64,000 bases of DNA from Manduca sexta (lineage: Eukaryota > Arthropoda > Insecta > Lepidoptera > Sphingidae): contig NC_051123.1 of NCBI RefSeq assembly GCF_014839805.1, forward strand, positions 6,306,727 through 6,370,726, read 5' to 3'. Positions 55,101 through 58,990 of the stretch are shown here, piece after piece. The translations under genes and the position numbers were made by a program. Numbering within the stretch: the stretch's first letter is position 1; the number at the start of each line of letters is the position of its first letter. The notes below the pieces were generated by a model that was not told where the DNA came from, did no database searches, and saw nothing but the letters and a program-made list of their open reading frames with translations.

Positions 55101-55302
55101 ATCTCGTAGCACATTAGGAACCAACCAGACCAAAACGTATTCCAACCATATCGTTACATCACAGTATTGTGCAAGTTTTAATTGCTACTAAAATAGCCGA
55201 TGTTTTTCCGCAGAGATGGCTGAACGTCACGACGCTTCCGCCGTTCTATCTCTTGCAAGAGATCTTGTTTTACAAGTTCAGACCTTGATCGAAAACAAAT
55301 AG
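7143..55302 (+). CDS. SGSM1/2: Small G protein signaling modulator (RUN + TBC Rab-GAP), 22 exons
   Basis: Gene-level entry for the 22 exons listed below; the joined frame is 3,396 nt (1,131 aa plus TAG) with no internal stop. SGSM1/2 proteins bind Rap and Rab GTPases and carry a TBC GTPase-activating domain, acting in endosome and trans-Golgi traffic. Domains: RUN domain about 30-225; SM/PH-like Rab/Rap-binding region about 270-465 ([45 protein letters not shown]); Ser/acid-rich linker about 690-905; TBC about 590-1,131 if the split N-terminal piece is included. Both TBC catalytic residues are present: Arg928 in IEKDVQR and Gln962 in YMQG. The domain order and total length fit SGSM1/2 rather than SGSM3, which has a different order. 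SGSM1 and SGSM2 are vertebrate duplicates; I cannot assign one. Confidence 0.93.
8006..8311. repeat. Tandem duplication, 153-bp period, two copies
   Basis: The blocks 'ttattaaaaagtaaatattatt' and 'actcagtcgt' recur with the same 153-bp offset (8,017 to 8,170 and 8,149 to 8,302), and the sequence between them matches apart from scattered substitutions such as ccctcaaacacagg/cccaccaacagaag. It has no coding content and is probably a local duplication. Confidence 0.85.
10855..11130. repeat. GC-rich LINE-type fragment
   Basis: This is a GC-rich island in AT-rich intron ('ttcgccggcttagag', 'ggcctggagga'), ending before an 'aataaatataagtaaataaata' tail. The composition and simple tail suggest a LINE 3' UTR fragment. 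Short frames on both strands are not supported as genes. Confidence 0.4.
11465..11540. repeat. Helitron-like end fragment
   Basis: 'gctccgcccgcgtgaaaaatatttctcgg' resembles the GC-rich terminal block of the 16.0/18.8-kb Helitron-like family. A (TTTA)n run follows at about 11,567-11,591. Confidence 0.45.
12095..12310. repeat. Helitron-like / lepidopteran dispersed repeat fragment
   Basis: The 'cttcgcctgcgtg' head, 'gggataaaaagtaatctatgtccttccc' middle and 'ataccaaatttcat...ttcggtagttttgagtt' blocks match, in order, the 43.3-kb and 18.8-kb copies. It is diverged and non-coding. Confidence 0.6.
12690..12800 (-). repeat. LINE 3' tail fragment (antisense)
   Basis: A TTTATTTATTTATACA tail is followed by 'aaaggcattttccaccagtcgac'. 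In my recollection this arrangement is common at lepidopteran LINE 3' ends inserted in the minus direction. It is classified from memory only. Confidence 0.4.
13478..13620. repeat. Partial copy of the 20.1-kb hairpin repeat
   Basis: It contains 'cagtcttcgaaacgtcgggagaaaat', 'cgataaaat' and 'catgtaaacataaaaaaatcatt', the right-arm and flank blocks of the 20,111-20,325 hairpin. Only one arm is present. Confidence 0.65.
13805..13960. repeat. Diverged dispersed repeat fragment
   Basis: 'tccagggtttcaaactatttcc', 'aaaaatcggtccagtggttcagtcgtgaaagcgtaacaaacaaagagaca' and 'cattacgaatataagtatgg' are typical of the lepidopteran repeat family seen elsewhere in this window. It is non-coding. Confidence 0.5.
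14650..15000 (-). repeat. Probable LINE 3' fragment (antisense)
   Basis: A T/A-rich tail (TTTATTTTTATTTTATTTATTTTAAC) is followed by 'catatcgctataggcaatatctttcaggcaacc'. This combination is familiar from lepidopteran LINE 3' ends. A 129-codon frame on the minus strand here is Leu/Phe/Tyr-rich and unconvincing as a protein. Confidence 0.4.
15290..15525 (+). mobile_element. Helitron-like element, 3' fragment
   Basis: Same orientation as the 15,985-16,737 copy and alignable from 'attgttcctcttaaaaagttctaaaaaat' through 'aactcaaaaactacccaacg' and 'atgaaatttggtatggaga'. It ends with a GC-rich block and CTAG (15,522-15,525) followed by T, as expected of a Helitron 3' end. The 5' half is missing. 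Confidence 0.7.
15985..16737 (+). mobile_element. Non-autonomous Helitron-like element with 123-bp internal repeats
   Basis: It begins TCTATACTATTATATAAAGC after an A and ends with the hairpin CGCGG-GCGGAG-CCGCG, eight bases, then CTAG followed by T. These are the expected Helitron features: 5' TC, 3' hairpin and CTRR, insertion between A and T. There is no coding sequence. The 5' half holds three tandem 123-bp units. A closely similar copy lies inverted at 18,768-19,407. It sits in SGSM intron 1. Confidence 0.8.
16035..16403 (+). repeat. Three 123-bp tandem units inside Helitron-like element
   Basis: Units start at 16,035, 16,158 and 16,281 ('taatctcagg' or 'taatttcagg'), each with 'gcgttggatagccctttg', 'ctataggctatatatcatcacgctat' and 'aataggagcggagcagtaat'. 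The inverted copy at 19,103-19,348 has only two units, so unit number varies within the family. Confidence 0.9.
17033..17081. repeat. Perfect 23-bp inverted repeat, 3-nt loop
   Basis: 17,033-17,055 is exactly complementary to 17,059-17,081 (AAAATAGAAGTATTTGTAACGTT), with CTT between them. It may be back-to-back transposon termini. The loop is too short for a typical microRNA precursor. Confidence 0.85.
17165..17350 (+). repeat. Old Helitron-like fragment
   Basis: 'gaacgcgctaataaaa', 'gagtactataggctac', 'atcccggaaaatctttttcacgggcgtagccgcgagcaa' match in order the 5' unit and 3' GC-rich block of the Helitron-like family, heavily diverged and internally deleted. Confidence 0.55.
17774..17889 (+). 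CDS. SGSM1/2: SGSM exon 2
   Basis: This exon encodes residues 7-45, ending [15 protein letters not shown], which matches the SGSM N-terminus just before the RUN domain. The acceptor is TGTCGCAG and the donor GTAAAT, phase 0 at the end. The internal ATG at 17,797 aligns better with the vertebrate N-terminus and is a plausible alternative start. The next intron is only 222 bp. Confidence 0.9.
18112..18264 (+). CDS. SGSM1/2: SGSM exon 3 (RUN domain start)
   Basis: This exon encodes residues 46-96, [11 protein letters not shown]... to ...LLHKIAK, the first RUN-domain helices (conserved [21 protein letters not shown]). The acceptor is TTTGTCTAG and the donor GTAAGT, phase 0 at both ends. Confidence 0.95.
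18768..19407 (-). mobile_element. Non-autonomous Helitron-like element, inverted copy
   Basis: Read on the minus strand it begins TCTGTACTATTATATAAAGC (19,407) and ends with a GC-rich block and CTAG (18,771-18,768). It matches 15,985-16,737 over its length but has two rather than three 123-bp units (19,103-19,348) and a longer CAAA run (about 19,353-19,380). A 78-codon frame inside is incidental. Confidence 0.8.
20111..20325. mobile_element. Near-perfect hairpin element, 99-bp arms, 17-bp loop
   Basis: The left arm 20,111-20,209 and right arm 20,227-20,325 are reverse complements with one mismatch seen (near 20,140/20,296). The arms contain 'ttctcccgacgtttcgaag'. Single-arm or degraded relatives lie at 13,478-13,620 and 42,045-42,235, so this is a dispersed family, probably a fold-back/MITE-like element. 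It is non-coding. Confidence 0.8.
23930..23934 (+). repeat. Copia target-site duplication, left
   Basis: ACTAT directly before the 5' LTR, repeated exactly after the 3' LTR at 25,508-25,512. Five base pairs is the usual duplication length for Copia elements. Confidence 0.9.
23935..24110 (+). repeat. Copia 5' LTR (176 bp)
   Basis: Starts TGTTGG and ends ACAACA (TG...CA). By eye it differs from the 3' LTR only in one T of a T run. It contains 'gaaataaacac', a possible polyadenylation signal. Confidence 0.93.
24111..24126 (+). promoter_or_regulatory. Candidate primer binding site
   Basis: CGTTATCAGCACGA directly follows the LTR. Its complement TCGTGCTGATAACG resembles the anticodon arm of tRNA-Ile as I recall it, rather than a tRNA 3' end. 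Internal tRNA priming is known for Copia (initiator Met). The tRNA assignment is inference from memory. Confidence 0.5.
24212..24970 (+). CDS. Copia Gag protein (252 aa)
   Basis: Gag-type nucleocapsid precursor of a Ty1/Copia element. The N-terminal part shows the gag '[18 protein letters not shown]' pattern and the middle '[11 protein letters not shown]...RLYRLSLSE' typical of the UBN2/retrotransposon gag family. Residues 224-237 form a CCHC zinc knuckle ([14 protein letters not shown]). The frame ends 33 codons after the start of the overlapping +1 frame. Copia normally encodes gag and pol in one frame, so this stop reflects a frame break or a changed expression mode. Gag alone might still be made and could package RNA. 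Confidence 0.85.
   Translation: MSHKSGDVSSMKNSPASITSFPFPCLRIKDGYPTWKFKMRNYLIHEDLWETISGYRDGDTTPASTKVRKDAKALAKICLSVEGAAITHIRCAKTASEAWTCLQKAFEDKGIGRRLFLERRLYRLSLSEFKNIELYINAVMSTAQDLADIDVVIEDKSIAAILLGGLTPRYEPLIMALENCNVDVTTELVKTKLLNEMSKDVVTSLDSVFHAKKKPKSMKKNIVCYECKTPGHKRPDCPQRNKKEKRQCGKYQ
24885..25283 (+). pseudogene. Copia pol remnant: protease start joined to RNase H tail
   Basis: This frame lies +1 relative to gag. It contains the aspartic protease motif DSGCTRHMT (about residues 50-58) and [15 protein letters not shown], then switches near 25,175 to [18 protein letters not shown]...LGL, the C-terminal end of Copia RNase H. Integrase and the reverse transcriptase core are deleted between them. 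The junction kept the frame open. It is not expected to be a working enzyme. Confidence 0.85.
25331..25507 (+). repeat. Copia 3' LTR (177 bp)
   Basis: Same sequence as the 5' LTR with one extra T in a T run. Preceded by a weak purine-rich tract ('attaagggcggc') that could serve as the plus-strand primer site. Confidence 0.93.
25508..25512 (+). repeat. Copia target-site duplication, right
   Basis: ACTAT directly after the 3' LTR, identical to 23,930-23,934. Confidence 0.9.
26145..26450 (+). repeat. Lepidopteran dispersed repeat
   Basis: 'ctagcgacccgccccggcttcgcacgggt' is followed by a second similar block at 26,238 ('cggcccgctctggcttcgcacgggt') and by 'aaaatccgttgcgtagttttaaagatttaagcatacaaagggaca...ttgttttatactatgtagtg'. 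It is a non-coding transposon remnant with a duplicated head. Confidence 0.65.
30165..30420 (-). repeat. Three-copy dispersed repeat, copy 1
   Basis: On the minus strand it runs 'gttccggtttgaaggacattgtagcc...taagacttaacatctcatgtctcaagatggtgagcgcg...' and matches 57,905-58,120 and 63,108-63,285. A weaker relative lies at 34,700-34,860. The family is unclassified. Similar short frames in the copies follow from DNA similarity and show no sign of selection. Confidence 0.7.
30473..30636 (+). CDS. SGSM1/2: SGSM exon 4 (RUN-domain insertion segment)
   Basis: Encodes residues 97-151, [17 protein letters not shown]... to ...LLSQAPPQS. The TTTACAG acceptor, the GTGAGT donor and the phases fit exons 3 and 5 exactly; skipping it would shift the frame into a stop in exon 5. 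Vertebrate SGSM has a helical, Leu/Glu/Gln-rich linker here, whereas this segment is Ser/Pro/Arg-rich and unlike it. The gene assignment is therefore by phase and position. Confidence 0.75.
32190..32440 (-). mobile_element. tRNA-derived SINE, family 1
   Basis: Minus-strand head TGCCTCGGTGGCGTAGTTATA (A-box-like) followed by GGTTCGAATCCCGGG (B-box-like), then a body with 'cccggagtctgcaatttgtgcccgatatggcgataggctcg' and 'ttgcgcctctgcataccccttcgggg'. Related copies are at 46,775-46,990 and 57,030-57,260. A (CA)n run follows at 32,177-32,188. Confidence 0.85.
33690..34260. repeat. GC-rich LINE-like fragment
   Basis: An abrupt 570-bp GC-rich island in AT-rich intron, with 'tagtcgcctcttacgacaggcaggggtttaccgtggtggtattct', a block I associate with lepidopteran LINE untranslated regions. 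Short frames on both strands (for example 33,854-34,120) are composition artefacts. It is probably a 5'-UTR fragment of a non-LTR element; the class is uncertain. Confidence 0.45.
34700..34860 (-). repeat. Diverged relative of the three-copy repeat
   Basis: 'ccagtaattacgctagataatgtccttgaaactggtggag' resembles the 'ccagtaattacactggctacaatgtccttcaaaccgg' block at 30,372-30,411. Confidence 0.45.
37982..38201 (+). CDS. SGSM1/2: SGSM exon 5 (RUN domain core)
   Basis: Encodes residues 151-224: [17 protein letters not shown]..., [44 protein letters not shown]. This is the most conserved RUN block of the family. The acceptor is TACACAG and the donor GTGAGT. It ends in phase 0. Confidence 0.97.
38497..38614 (+). 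CDS. SGSM1/2: SGSM exon 6
   Basis: Encodes residues 225-264, [26 protein letters not shown]..., matching the VQRHRI...KRPAL.IQKRHSS linker of SGSM and ending Ser-rich. The acceptor is TTAACAG and the donor GTAAAG. Confidence 0.93.
38799..38928 (+). mobile_element. 5'-truncated RTE-type LINE (3' end only)
   Basis: 130 bp encoding the last 28 residues of an RTE-type reverse transcriptase frame ([17 protein letters not shown]..., WRSMVEA, stop at 38,880-38,882), then 'cagcagtggac' and an (ATG)n tail. It is flanked by the 12-bp duplication ATCTCTATTGTT at 38,787-38,798 and 38,929-38,940. It lies inside the 354-bp intron between SGSM exons 6 and 7. Confidence 0.88.
38969..39075 (+). CDS. SGSM1/2: SGSM exon 7
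   Basis: Encodes residues 264-299, including [28 protein letters not shown], a near match to the family's [21 protein letters not shown] at the start of the SM region. The acceptor is GTTAACAG and the donor GTGAGT. The next intron (39,076-39,619) shows nothing recognisable. Confidence 0.96.
39620..39744 (+). CDS. SGSM1/2: SGSM exon 8
   Basis: Encodes residues 300-341, [26 protein letters not shown]...SIDK, matching [11 protein letters not shown]...[11 protein letters not shown]. The acceptor is TTTTGTAG and the donor GTAAGA. Confidence 0.96.
39912..40085 (-). repeat. Helitron-like fragment
   Basis: 'actagctcggccccactgttccgctcccgtg' then 'aaaagtagcctttagcag' and 'cttcctgagattagcgcgttcaaactcttcagctttata', the ordered blocks of the 18.8-kb copy in the same orientation, with the centre missing. 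Confidence 0.7.
41895..42005. repeat. Dispersed repeat fragment
   Basis: 'agacttggccgagcccctggcattgttatagttcacaaggggcctacggtgattactatcaggtggaactcttg' resembles a common lepidopteran repeat tail ('caggtgg..ctcttg.tcgtttgcc'). Non-coding. Confidence 0.4.
42045..42235. repeat. Degraded copy of the 20.1-kb hairpin family
   Basis: 'tggattttatggcggttttttctatttata', 'caatgttttcgaaacgggaggaaattaaaatataaaat' and 'acattcgcgtaaacataaaaaatcattat' correspond in order to left arm, right arm and right flank of 20,111-20,360. Confidence 0.65.
43255..43560 (-). repeat. Helitron-like copy, rearranged
   Basis: Contains 'cggctccgcccgcgttaaagagtttta', 'cccgggatagaaagtagcctatatccttcccggagtttcaaactatctccataccaaatttcatcgaaatccgttgggtag' and an (AAAC)n run with 'ctcttgagctttttatactattatata', in the orientation of the 18.8-kb copy. 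Confidence 0.7.
43563..43830 (-). mobile_element. SINE, family 2 (truncated head)
   Basis: Matches 50,479-50,792 over 'atatcagccctgtattatatac', 'cacgggcctcctctactactgagag', 'tagtgcggattggtagacttca' and 'ccttcaccgttaaagc'. The tRNA-like head is only partly present before SGSM exon 9 begins. Confidence 0.8.
43871..44007 (+). CDS. SGSM1/2: SGSM exon 9
   Basis: Encodes residues 341-387: [21 protein letters not shown]..., [17 protein letters not shown], the SM/PH-like strand region (family SVYWDYAM..., QDGIQRPP..FPKG). The donor is G|GTGAGT and the acceptor CACCGTAG. A SINE ends some 40 bp upstream. Confidence 0.95.
44526..44623 (+). CDS. SGSM1/2: SGSM exon 10
   Basis: Encodes residues 387-419: [33 protein letters not shown] in pieces, an almost invariant SGSM block. 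The acceptor is TTTGCAG and the donor GTAAGG. The preceding 518-bp intron shows no other feature. Confidence 0.97.
45232..45425 (-). repeat. Short interspersed repeat, copy 2
   Basis: Lies in the intron before exon 11. 45,360-45,425 is the inverse of the block at 1,544-1,612 ('...ggcaggaatcgggttataatgacccttcgtcactgc'). The left boundary is uncertain. Confidence 0.45.
45507..45645 (+). CDS. SGSM1/2: SGSM exon 11
   Basis: Encodes residues 420-466: [14 protein letters not shown]..., then an acidic stretch and DYVFRIVNN, matching KVFPKLR... and DYVFRI of the family. The acceptor is ATTCAAG and the donor GTATAT (weak). Confidence 0.92.
45893..45931. repeat. Small hairpin in SGSM intron 11
   Basis: 'ttttcagttttgttac' pairs with 'gtaacaaaactgaaaa' across a few bases (stem about 16 bp), next to a second small palindrome ('aagaatattaattctt'). 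No function is claimed. Confidence 0.75.
46068..46249 (+). CDS. SGSM1/2: SGSM exon 12 (Ser/Pro-rich linker)
   Basis: Encodes residues 466-526: [23 protein letters not shown], a Ser/Thr run, then SVDCPPS...[13 protein letters not shown]. It is low-complexity and lies between the SM region and the TBC part. The acceptor TTTGCAG and the donor GTACTG fit the phases. Several Ser/Thr-Pro sites could be phosphorylation targets. Confidence 0.85.
46365..46470 (-). repeat. RTE-like LINE tail, antisense
   Basis: 'aatcatcatcatcagccgcaggacgtctgctcaacatgggtctaaccc...' begins with the complement of an (ATG)n tail followed by LINE 3'-end-like sequence, as in the sense copy at 38,799-38,928 but from a different subfamily. 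Confidence 0.55.
46775..46990 (+). mobile_element. tRNA-derived SINE, family 1
   Basis: Head 'tgcctcggtggcgtagttgtataacgg' with B-box-like 'gggttcgatctcc', body 'gtctagaatttgtgtccgatatggcgataggcttg' and 'agttgcgcctctgaccacccc'. Sits in the intron between SGSM exons 12 and 13, sense strand. Confidence 0.85.
46990..47095 (-). repeat. LINE-type 3' tail repeat, inverted copy
   Basis: 'ataaaataaaatgttttattcatcacgtaggcgaacatagttgcacttatgataagtcacggtacatgagaatatttaattatt' is the inverse of 1,440-1,540. It directly abuts the SINE. Confidence 0.65.
47160..47304 (+). CDS. SGSM1/2: SGSM exon 13
   Basis: Encodes residues 527-575: [32 protein letters not shown]..., matching [31 protein letters not shown], the segment leading into the TBC domain. 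The acceptor is TTTTTCTAG and the donor GTACTG. Confidence 0.97.
47794..47994. mobile_element. MITE with 36-bp terminal inverted repeats
   Basis: 47,794-47,829 and 47,959-47,994 are inverted repeats (33 of 36 positions pair by eye: CCCCTTTATTCATAG...TATCTAAGGACGG), flanked by TAA on both sides (47,791-47,793 and 47,995-47,997). A 3-bp TWA duplication suggests a PIF/Harbinger-type MITE. It lies in the 742-bp intron before SGSM exon 14 and is non-coding. Confidence 0.88.
48047..48206 (+). CDS. SGSM1/2: SGSM exon 14 (TBC N-terminal part)
   Basis: Encodes residues 575-628: [11 protein letters not shown]..., [26 protein letters not shown], the first TBC helices (family [28 protein letters not shown]). 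Every internal codon ends in G or C. The donor GTCAGT after CA is the one that restores Gln-Phe-Gly with exon 15. Confidence 0.93.
49078..49273 (+). CDS. SGSM1/2: SGSM exon 15
   Basis: Encodes residues 628-693: [44 protein letters not shown]..., matching ERKEVDEQ...MAEWLGCEAIVRQRERE. GC-rich at third positions. The acceptor is CCATCAG; the weak donor GTCGCT is chosen because it keeps phase 0 into VFED of exon 16. The preceding intron (48,207-49,077) shows no clear element. Confidence 0.93.
49425..49911 (+). CDS. SGSM1/2: SGSM exon 16 (acidic/Ser-rich TBC insertion)
   Basis: The longest exon, residues 694-856: [14 protein letters not shown]..., [50 protein letters not shown]. It is a disordered, acidic linker inside the split TBC domain, at the place where vertebrate SGSM has its VFESVDEVEQ-containing linker. 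The acceptor is TTTCTAG and the donor GTGAGT. Codon use is much more A/T-rich than in exons 14-15. Confidence 0.92.
50302..50459 (+). CDS. SGSM1/2: SGSM exon 17
   Basis: Encodes residues 856-908: [27 protein letters not shown]..., [11 protein letters not shown], the end of the linker; the family has SPVSSSGVTYS at the same place. The acceptor is CCCTCAG and the donor GTAAGT. Confidence 0.9.
50479..50792 (-). mobile_element. tRNA-derived SINE, family 2 (full head)
   Basis: Minus-strand head GCGGCGATGGCCTAGTTGGTTGTGG (A box) and GGTTCAAATCC (B box) with 'gacgaatgtctaca' between them, then the body shared with 43,563-43,830. It starts about 20 bp after the exon 17 donor, antisense to SGSM. Confidence 0.88.
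51190..51314 (+). CDS. SGSM1/2: SGSM exon 18 (TBC, arginine finger)
   Basis: Encodes residues 909-950: [34 protein letters not shown]. It contains the TBC IxxDxxR motif; Arg928 is the catalytic arginine finger. The acceptor is CATTGCAG and the donor GTAAGT. Confidence 0.98.
51843..52022 (+). CDS. SGSM1/2: SGSM exon 19 (TBC, glutamine finger)
   Basis: Encodes residues 950-1010: [23 protein letters not shown]..., [15 protein letters not shown]..., MDAHFADMR. Gln962 in YMQG is the catalytic glutamine finger. Nearly all codons end in G or C. The donor GTGCGC opens directly into a (CA)n repeat (about 52,027-52,062). Confidence 0.97.
52138..52172. repeat. (GT)n and poly-T simple repeats in SGSM intron 19
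   Basis: Pure (TG)n from about 52,146 and a T run. Together with the (CA)n at 52,027-52,062 in the same 267-bp intron this makes two complementary dinucleotide runs about 100 bp apart. Confidence 0.85.
52290..52416 (+). CDS. SGSM1/2: SGSM exon 20
   Basis: Encodes residues 1010-1052: [42 protein letters not shown], an almost invariant TBC block. The acceptor is AAACCCAG and the donor GTGAGT. Confidence 0.98.
52645..52760. repeat. Diverged tandem duplication, about 59-bp period
   Basis: 'tgcgcggtagacgaatttccaatggacgtagtttcgtag' (from 52,660) recurs as 'tgcgcggtagacgaatttctaatagacatagtttcatag' (from 52,719). Confidence 0.8.
52830..53020. repeat. Diverged tandem duplication, about 93-bp period
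   Basis: 'ggcacaatcctgac...ccataacctctatcgttagt...cttaccataaggtgcga' (from 52,838) recurs as 'ggcacaattctgac...ccataacacctatggttagt...cttaccgtaaggtgcga' (from 52,931). Confidence 0.8.
54610..54760 (+). CDS. SGSM1/2: SGSM exon 21
   Basis: Encodes residues 1053-1103: [50 protein letters not shown], closely matching the TBC C-terminal helices of SGSM. The acceptor is TGTGCCAG and the donor GTGAGT. Confidence 0.98.
55214..55302 (+). CDS. SGSM1/2: SGSM exon 22 (stop codon)
   Basis: Encodes residues 1103-1131, [29 protein letters not shown] and TAG. The family ends the same way (EMAERHN..., [15 protein letters not shown]), so the C-terminus is complete. The acceptor is TTTTCCGCAG. Confidence 0.98.
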
Positions 55303-55592
55303 AGTTTAAAAATTATCGATTCTACGCGAATCATTGATGTATTAGATGATGAAATGTTTATTAATGAAGATTTGCAAAAGTGAAGTTAGTGTTATGGTGT
55401 TACGTACTAATATTGTTCGTCTGACAAACTTTTGCTAGATAATAATTCTTTCATATGCCATATTTGTAAGGAAAATTTATAATTAATATGGAAAAACATA
55501 TATATTTAAATCTACCTATTTAGTGAAAAATAAAAAAAAACGTCATAACATTTAACTTCACTACTGTATATCTAGAAGATTTCTATAAAGTA

Positions 55593-55598
55593 AATAAA
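55593..55598 (+). terminator. Possible SGSM polyadenylation signal
   Basis: AATAAA about 290 bp after the stop codon. The downstream DNA is AT-rich and offers many similar hexamers, so the real 3' UTR may be longer. Confidence 0.3.
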
Positions 55599-55771
55599 TA
55601 ATATTATGTAGATGAACTGAAAATTTATAATTGAAATGATTTTAATAATATCTTGTAAAGAAATTACTTATTACATTTCGCTTTCATGTTAGTATACTAG
55701 ACGGAAGGCGGGGCATATTAGTGACATTCTGTCCGCCACCAATTAAACATGCGTTGAGTCAATAGAACTTG

Positions 55772-55943
55772 GCCCTTATTCTATATGATAGTGCAAACGC
55801 GTAACGCGGCCGTTATCTTTGAGAAATGTGCGTGGAATGGTATACTGTAAGCCAAATTTCTATAGTCCTAAACATGATGTGTTGTGTTACGTGTTTGTTA
55901 CGCACTGTTAAAATAACGTGCGGGATACAGAATAAGGCCCCTT
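55772..55943. mobile_element. MITE-like element, short terminal repeats
   Basis: 'ggcccttattctatat' at the left is mirrored by 'acagaataaggcccc' at the right, enclosing a 140-bp CpG-containing, non-coding middle. No clear target duplication. Confidence 0.5.
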
Positions 55944-57029
55944 ATTTATCTCTTATGACTTACGTATTGCGCAGAAATTGTTATTTTACATAATATAACA
56001 TACTGCTGTCATACGAGAAATAGACACTTCTACATAATATTCTGTATGAAGACAAAAATGTTTTTACATAAGGTCATGGAGTCCTATTCCGTCTACGGAG
56101 GTCATTTGTTCTTGATAAAATACTGAATTATCGTATAAAATATGAGTTGGTTTTTAGTTAGGAATGTAATGTCAGGATATTACGTGGCGAGTAAAACAAC
56201 TGAATACTAAATGAACACTAATATATTTAAAGAATACATGTCATTTTATAGGTCGTTTACATAAGGTATAATATAATATAATAATATGTGCCCACTACAG
56301 GACTTCCACAAGTTGAATCATGAAAGACAATGCGAACAGTTTTTTTAAGAAGCCAAATTATGCAGTAACAGTAATTTACATTAGAATGAAGGTTGCGTAC
56401 ATATTTCTTGAGGTCTTTTTACAATTACGGGCCTTATTTAAGGACAGCTTTGATAGTCGTATAAGTTTCAAGTCTTACCGATGTGGCCATGTTGACTTAT
56501 GTTTAGAATGTCCATAATTGCGAAAGGACGGATAGGCCTTAATAGACGGAATAAAGCCCCGCGACCTAACGTCATTTGTAACAGACGAATATGCATTTAA
56601 CTCAATAAAAAAATCTATTTTCATTATGACGGCAGCATATTTTACGTTTACTAGATACTTTTATATGTTTGGTTTATTTTTGTGAATTACTGGTATTTAT
56701 TACGCTAATTATCGCCAATGTGCCGCCAGCTGATACCAAATCTTACCTCGTTTTATTAAGATTGTTTATAAATTTCCAATGAGATTTATAAGTTATCTGA
56801 TGTTCCGCGAATTGGTTAAGTATAATATCGAAGTTGAAAAGTCCCATTATAACGAGTTCCATGAAGCGATATTCTTTCTTGGAAGTCTTTATAGCGGGAC
56901 CGATGACACTTACATCATGATGATGTAAGTACATGCCTAATATGAGATATATCTTACATATTGCGTATTTTTTTTATGAATTAAATGGTACATTGTCGGA
57001 TCTAAAATATAAAAATTATTTATAATTGT

Positions 57030-57260
57030 TGTGGCGTATTTGCATTGTGTGCGCGGTATTTCGCTCCGAGGTTCCGGTTTTAAATCCCAGGTAAGGCAAT
57101 GTAATATTGGGTTTTTCTGCTCACTATCAACCCGGAGTCTGGAATTTGTGGCGACAGGCTCGCCTCCAATCACATCGTGGGACGGAACACAATTGGCGAA
57201 AGTGAGTAAGTACTAAGTACCCTGGCTGCACCTCTGCCTACCCCATCGAGGTTAAAACGG
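57030..57260 (+). mobile_element. tRNA-derived SINE, family 1, diverged
   Basis: 'gtggcgtatttgc' and 'aggttccggttttaaatccc' as decayed A and B boxes, then 'cccggagtctggaatttgtg', 'gcgacaggctcgcctcc', 'gggacggaacacaattggcgaaagtg' and 'gcacctctgcctacccc', in the same order as 32,190-32,440. Confidence 0.8.
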
Positions 57261-57904
57261 TGATGTATATTTCGTTGTTTTGTTTATTTATACCTAATAA
57301 ACGATAATATTCTGCTACTCTTAATAAGTTTCAGTGTAAGTAAAAAGCTATGCTTGTAATATGTGGTGTTAGTTGTAATGTTTTAAAAATATATTCGTTT
57401 TTCGTATTCAGCGTAAAAATTAGTAGTAAAATAAAAATTAATGTAATGTATATAATAAAGATATTATACGATTAAATATATATTTCATATTTATAGTTAT
57501 CATCATGACAATTTATTTATGTATTTTTCTGCAATTATTTACATTATTGAATACAACACAATTAATATACATTTTAATACAGTTTTATATATTATATACA
57601 TACATATAAAAGCAGGTGTCGTAATCGGAAGTCAAACTAATATGCTGTGATCAAGATTTATATATTTATTTATCCTATCGTAATATTTATATTTGATATA
57701 GTCATTGTAAAATATTATTAATACGTTACCTGTCAAACTGTTGATAATAATCAAACGCTGGTATGTTCAATAAACACAATATCATGAAACATTAGGTGCA
57801 GTGAAGTCATTACTGTGCTACATTAATTAAAAAAAAATTATGTATTTTGAACTGAGTCCTAACATTTTGTTTATTTCTGCCGTCAAGCAGCAGTGTGTAG
57901 TCAC

Positions 57905-58120
57905 TGTTGTGTTTCGGTTTGAAGGATATTGTATCCAGTGTTATTACTAGACATAATAAGACTTAACATCTCATGTCTCATGATGGCAAGCGCAGTGGAA
58001 TACCAATCAATACTTTGTAATTCAAAGTGTTGGATGGGATTTCTACTGTTTATGGGCGGTCGTATCGCTTACCATCAGGCGAAAGGCAAACTCGTCTCGT
58101 CGTTCAAAGATATAAAAAAA
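57905..58120 (+). repeat. Three-copy dispersed repeat, copy 2
   Basis: 'gtttcggtttgaaggatattg', 'taagacttaacatctcatgtctcatgatggcaagcgcagtg', 'ttatgggcggtcgtatcgcttaccatcaggcg', ending 'tcaaagatataaaaaaa'. The A-rich 3' tail suggests retroposition. Confidence 0.75.
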
Positions 58121-58639
58121 TTAAAAAAAGACGAACCCTTGACCGATTACCGAAACATCTTAATTTCCAAGGTAACTAGATAACTTTCTTAGTCATATAT
58201 AGTACCTAAGTTAGTTTGGTCATATAAACAGGACTCGGGGCTTTGATTTTCACATGGTTCGTTCACACCTAAAAGCGCATTAAGAGTGCGTTCACATTAC
58301 AGCTGTGGATTGATGTTTGGCAAGGTTGAATTCTTTTTCATCATTTTGAGCTGTGGTAAGAGAGGATGGGAATATGATAAAAGACGATTGGTCGATCTTT
58401 TAGTATACCGCTTAGCTCCCTTTACATCTCCGGTGGTACCACAAAGGTGTGTTAAAAATGCAGTGAAAATTTGAGGCTAAATTAACGCCGCAATCAATTT
58501 GTGATAGAAGACGAGTATTATAATCGTAACTTTGTTTTCAGCATACCGCGTATTCTTTCCTCTTTGAATTGAGATTAAAGAAATTTAATTGAATTTCTCT
58601 CGCTTTCGAATTTAGCTACGAATATGCACCGTAATGAAA

Positions 58640-58950
58640 TGTAGGAAATATTTATTTTATTTTTATTTATTTATACATATATTATAACACTATAACAGTT
58701 GAAACTAATGCGATGTTATACAGATTTAATTTTAACAATTTATTTCAATAAATTTATGAGCCATTTCAGTGAATTCTGACAGGTTACATATAAATATATC
58801 CAAGTTCTGAGATATAGTGTTAAGCAATCGTATGGCCCATGAGAAGAGCGTAAACCTTAGAATATTTGTTCTTGGTGTTTGAAGGCGGAACAGTGGTAGG
58901 TGGCGCCGAGTGCTGACGCGGCCGCTCGGCACGCCTGTAGTGTATAGTAG
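58640..58950 (-). mobile_element. LINE 3' fragment (RT C-terminal tail)
   Basis: A minus-strand frame near 58,730-58,930 reads ...RRHLPLFRLQTPRTNILRFTLFSWAIRLLNTISQNLDIF..., which resembles the last residues of Jockey/CR1-type LINE proteins (pattern 'RTN...SP..RA...N'). The T/A-rich tail at 58,645-58,675 is the 3' end. Truncated and frame-worn. Confidence 0.6.
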
Positions 58951-58990
58951 TGTTATATAATAAATATCAGATAAAACGATAATTACTGAG

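Noticed and set aside
57929..58183. Conserved small protein in the three-copy repeat (also at 30.2 and 63.1 kb)
   Set aside because: Frames look alike, but by-eye codon comparison of copies 2 and 3 shows more amino-acid-changing than silent differences, so similarity follows from the DNA repeat.
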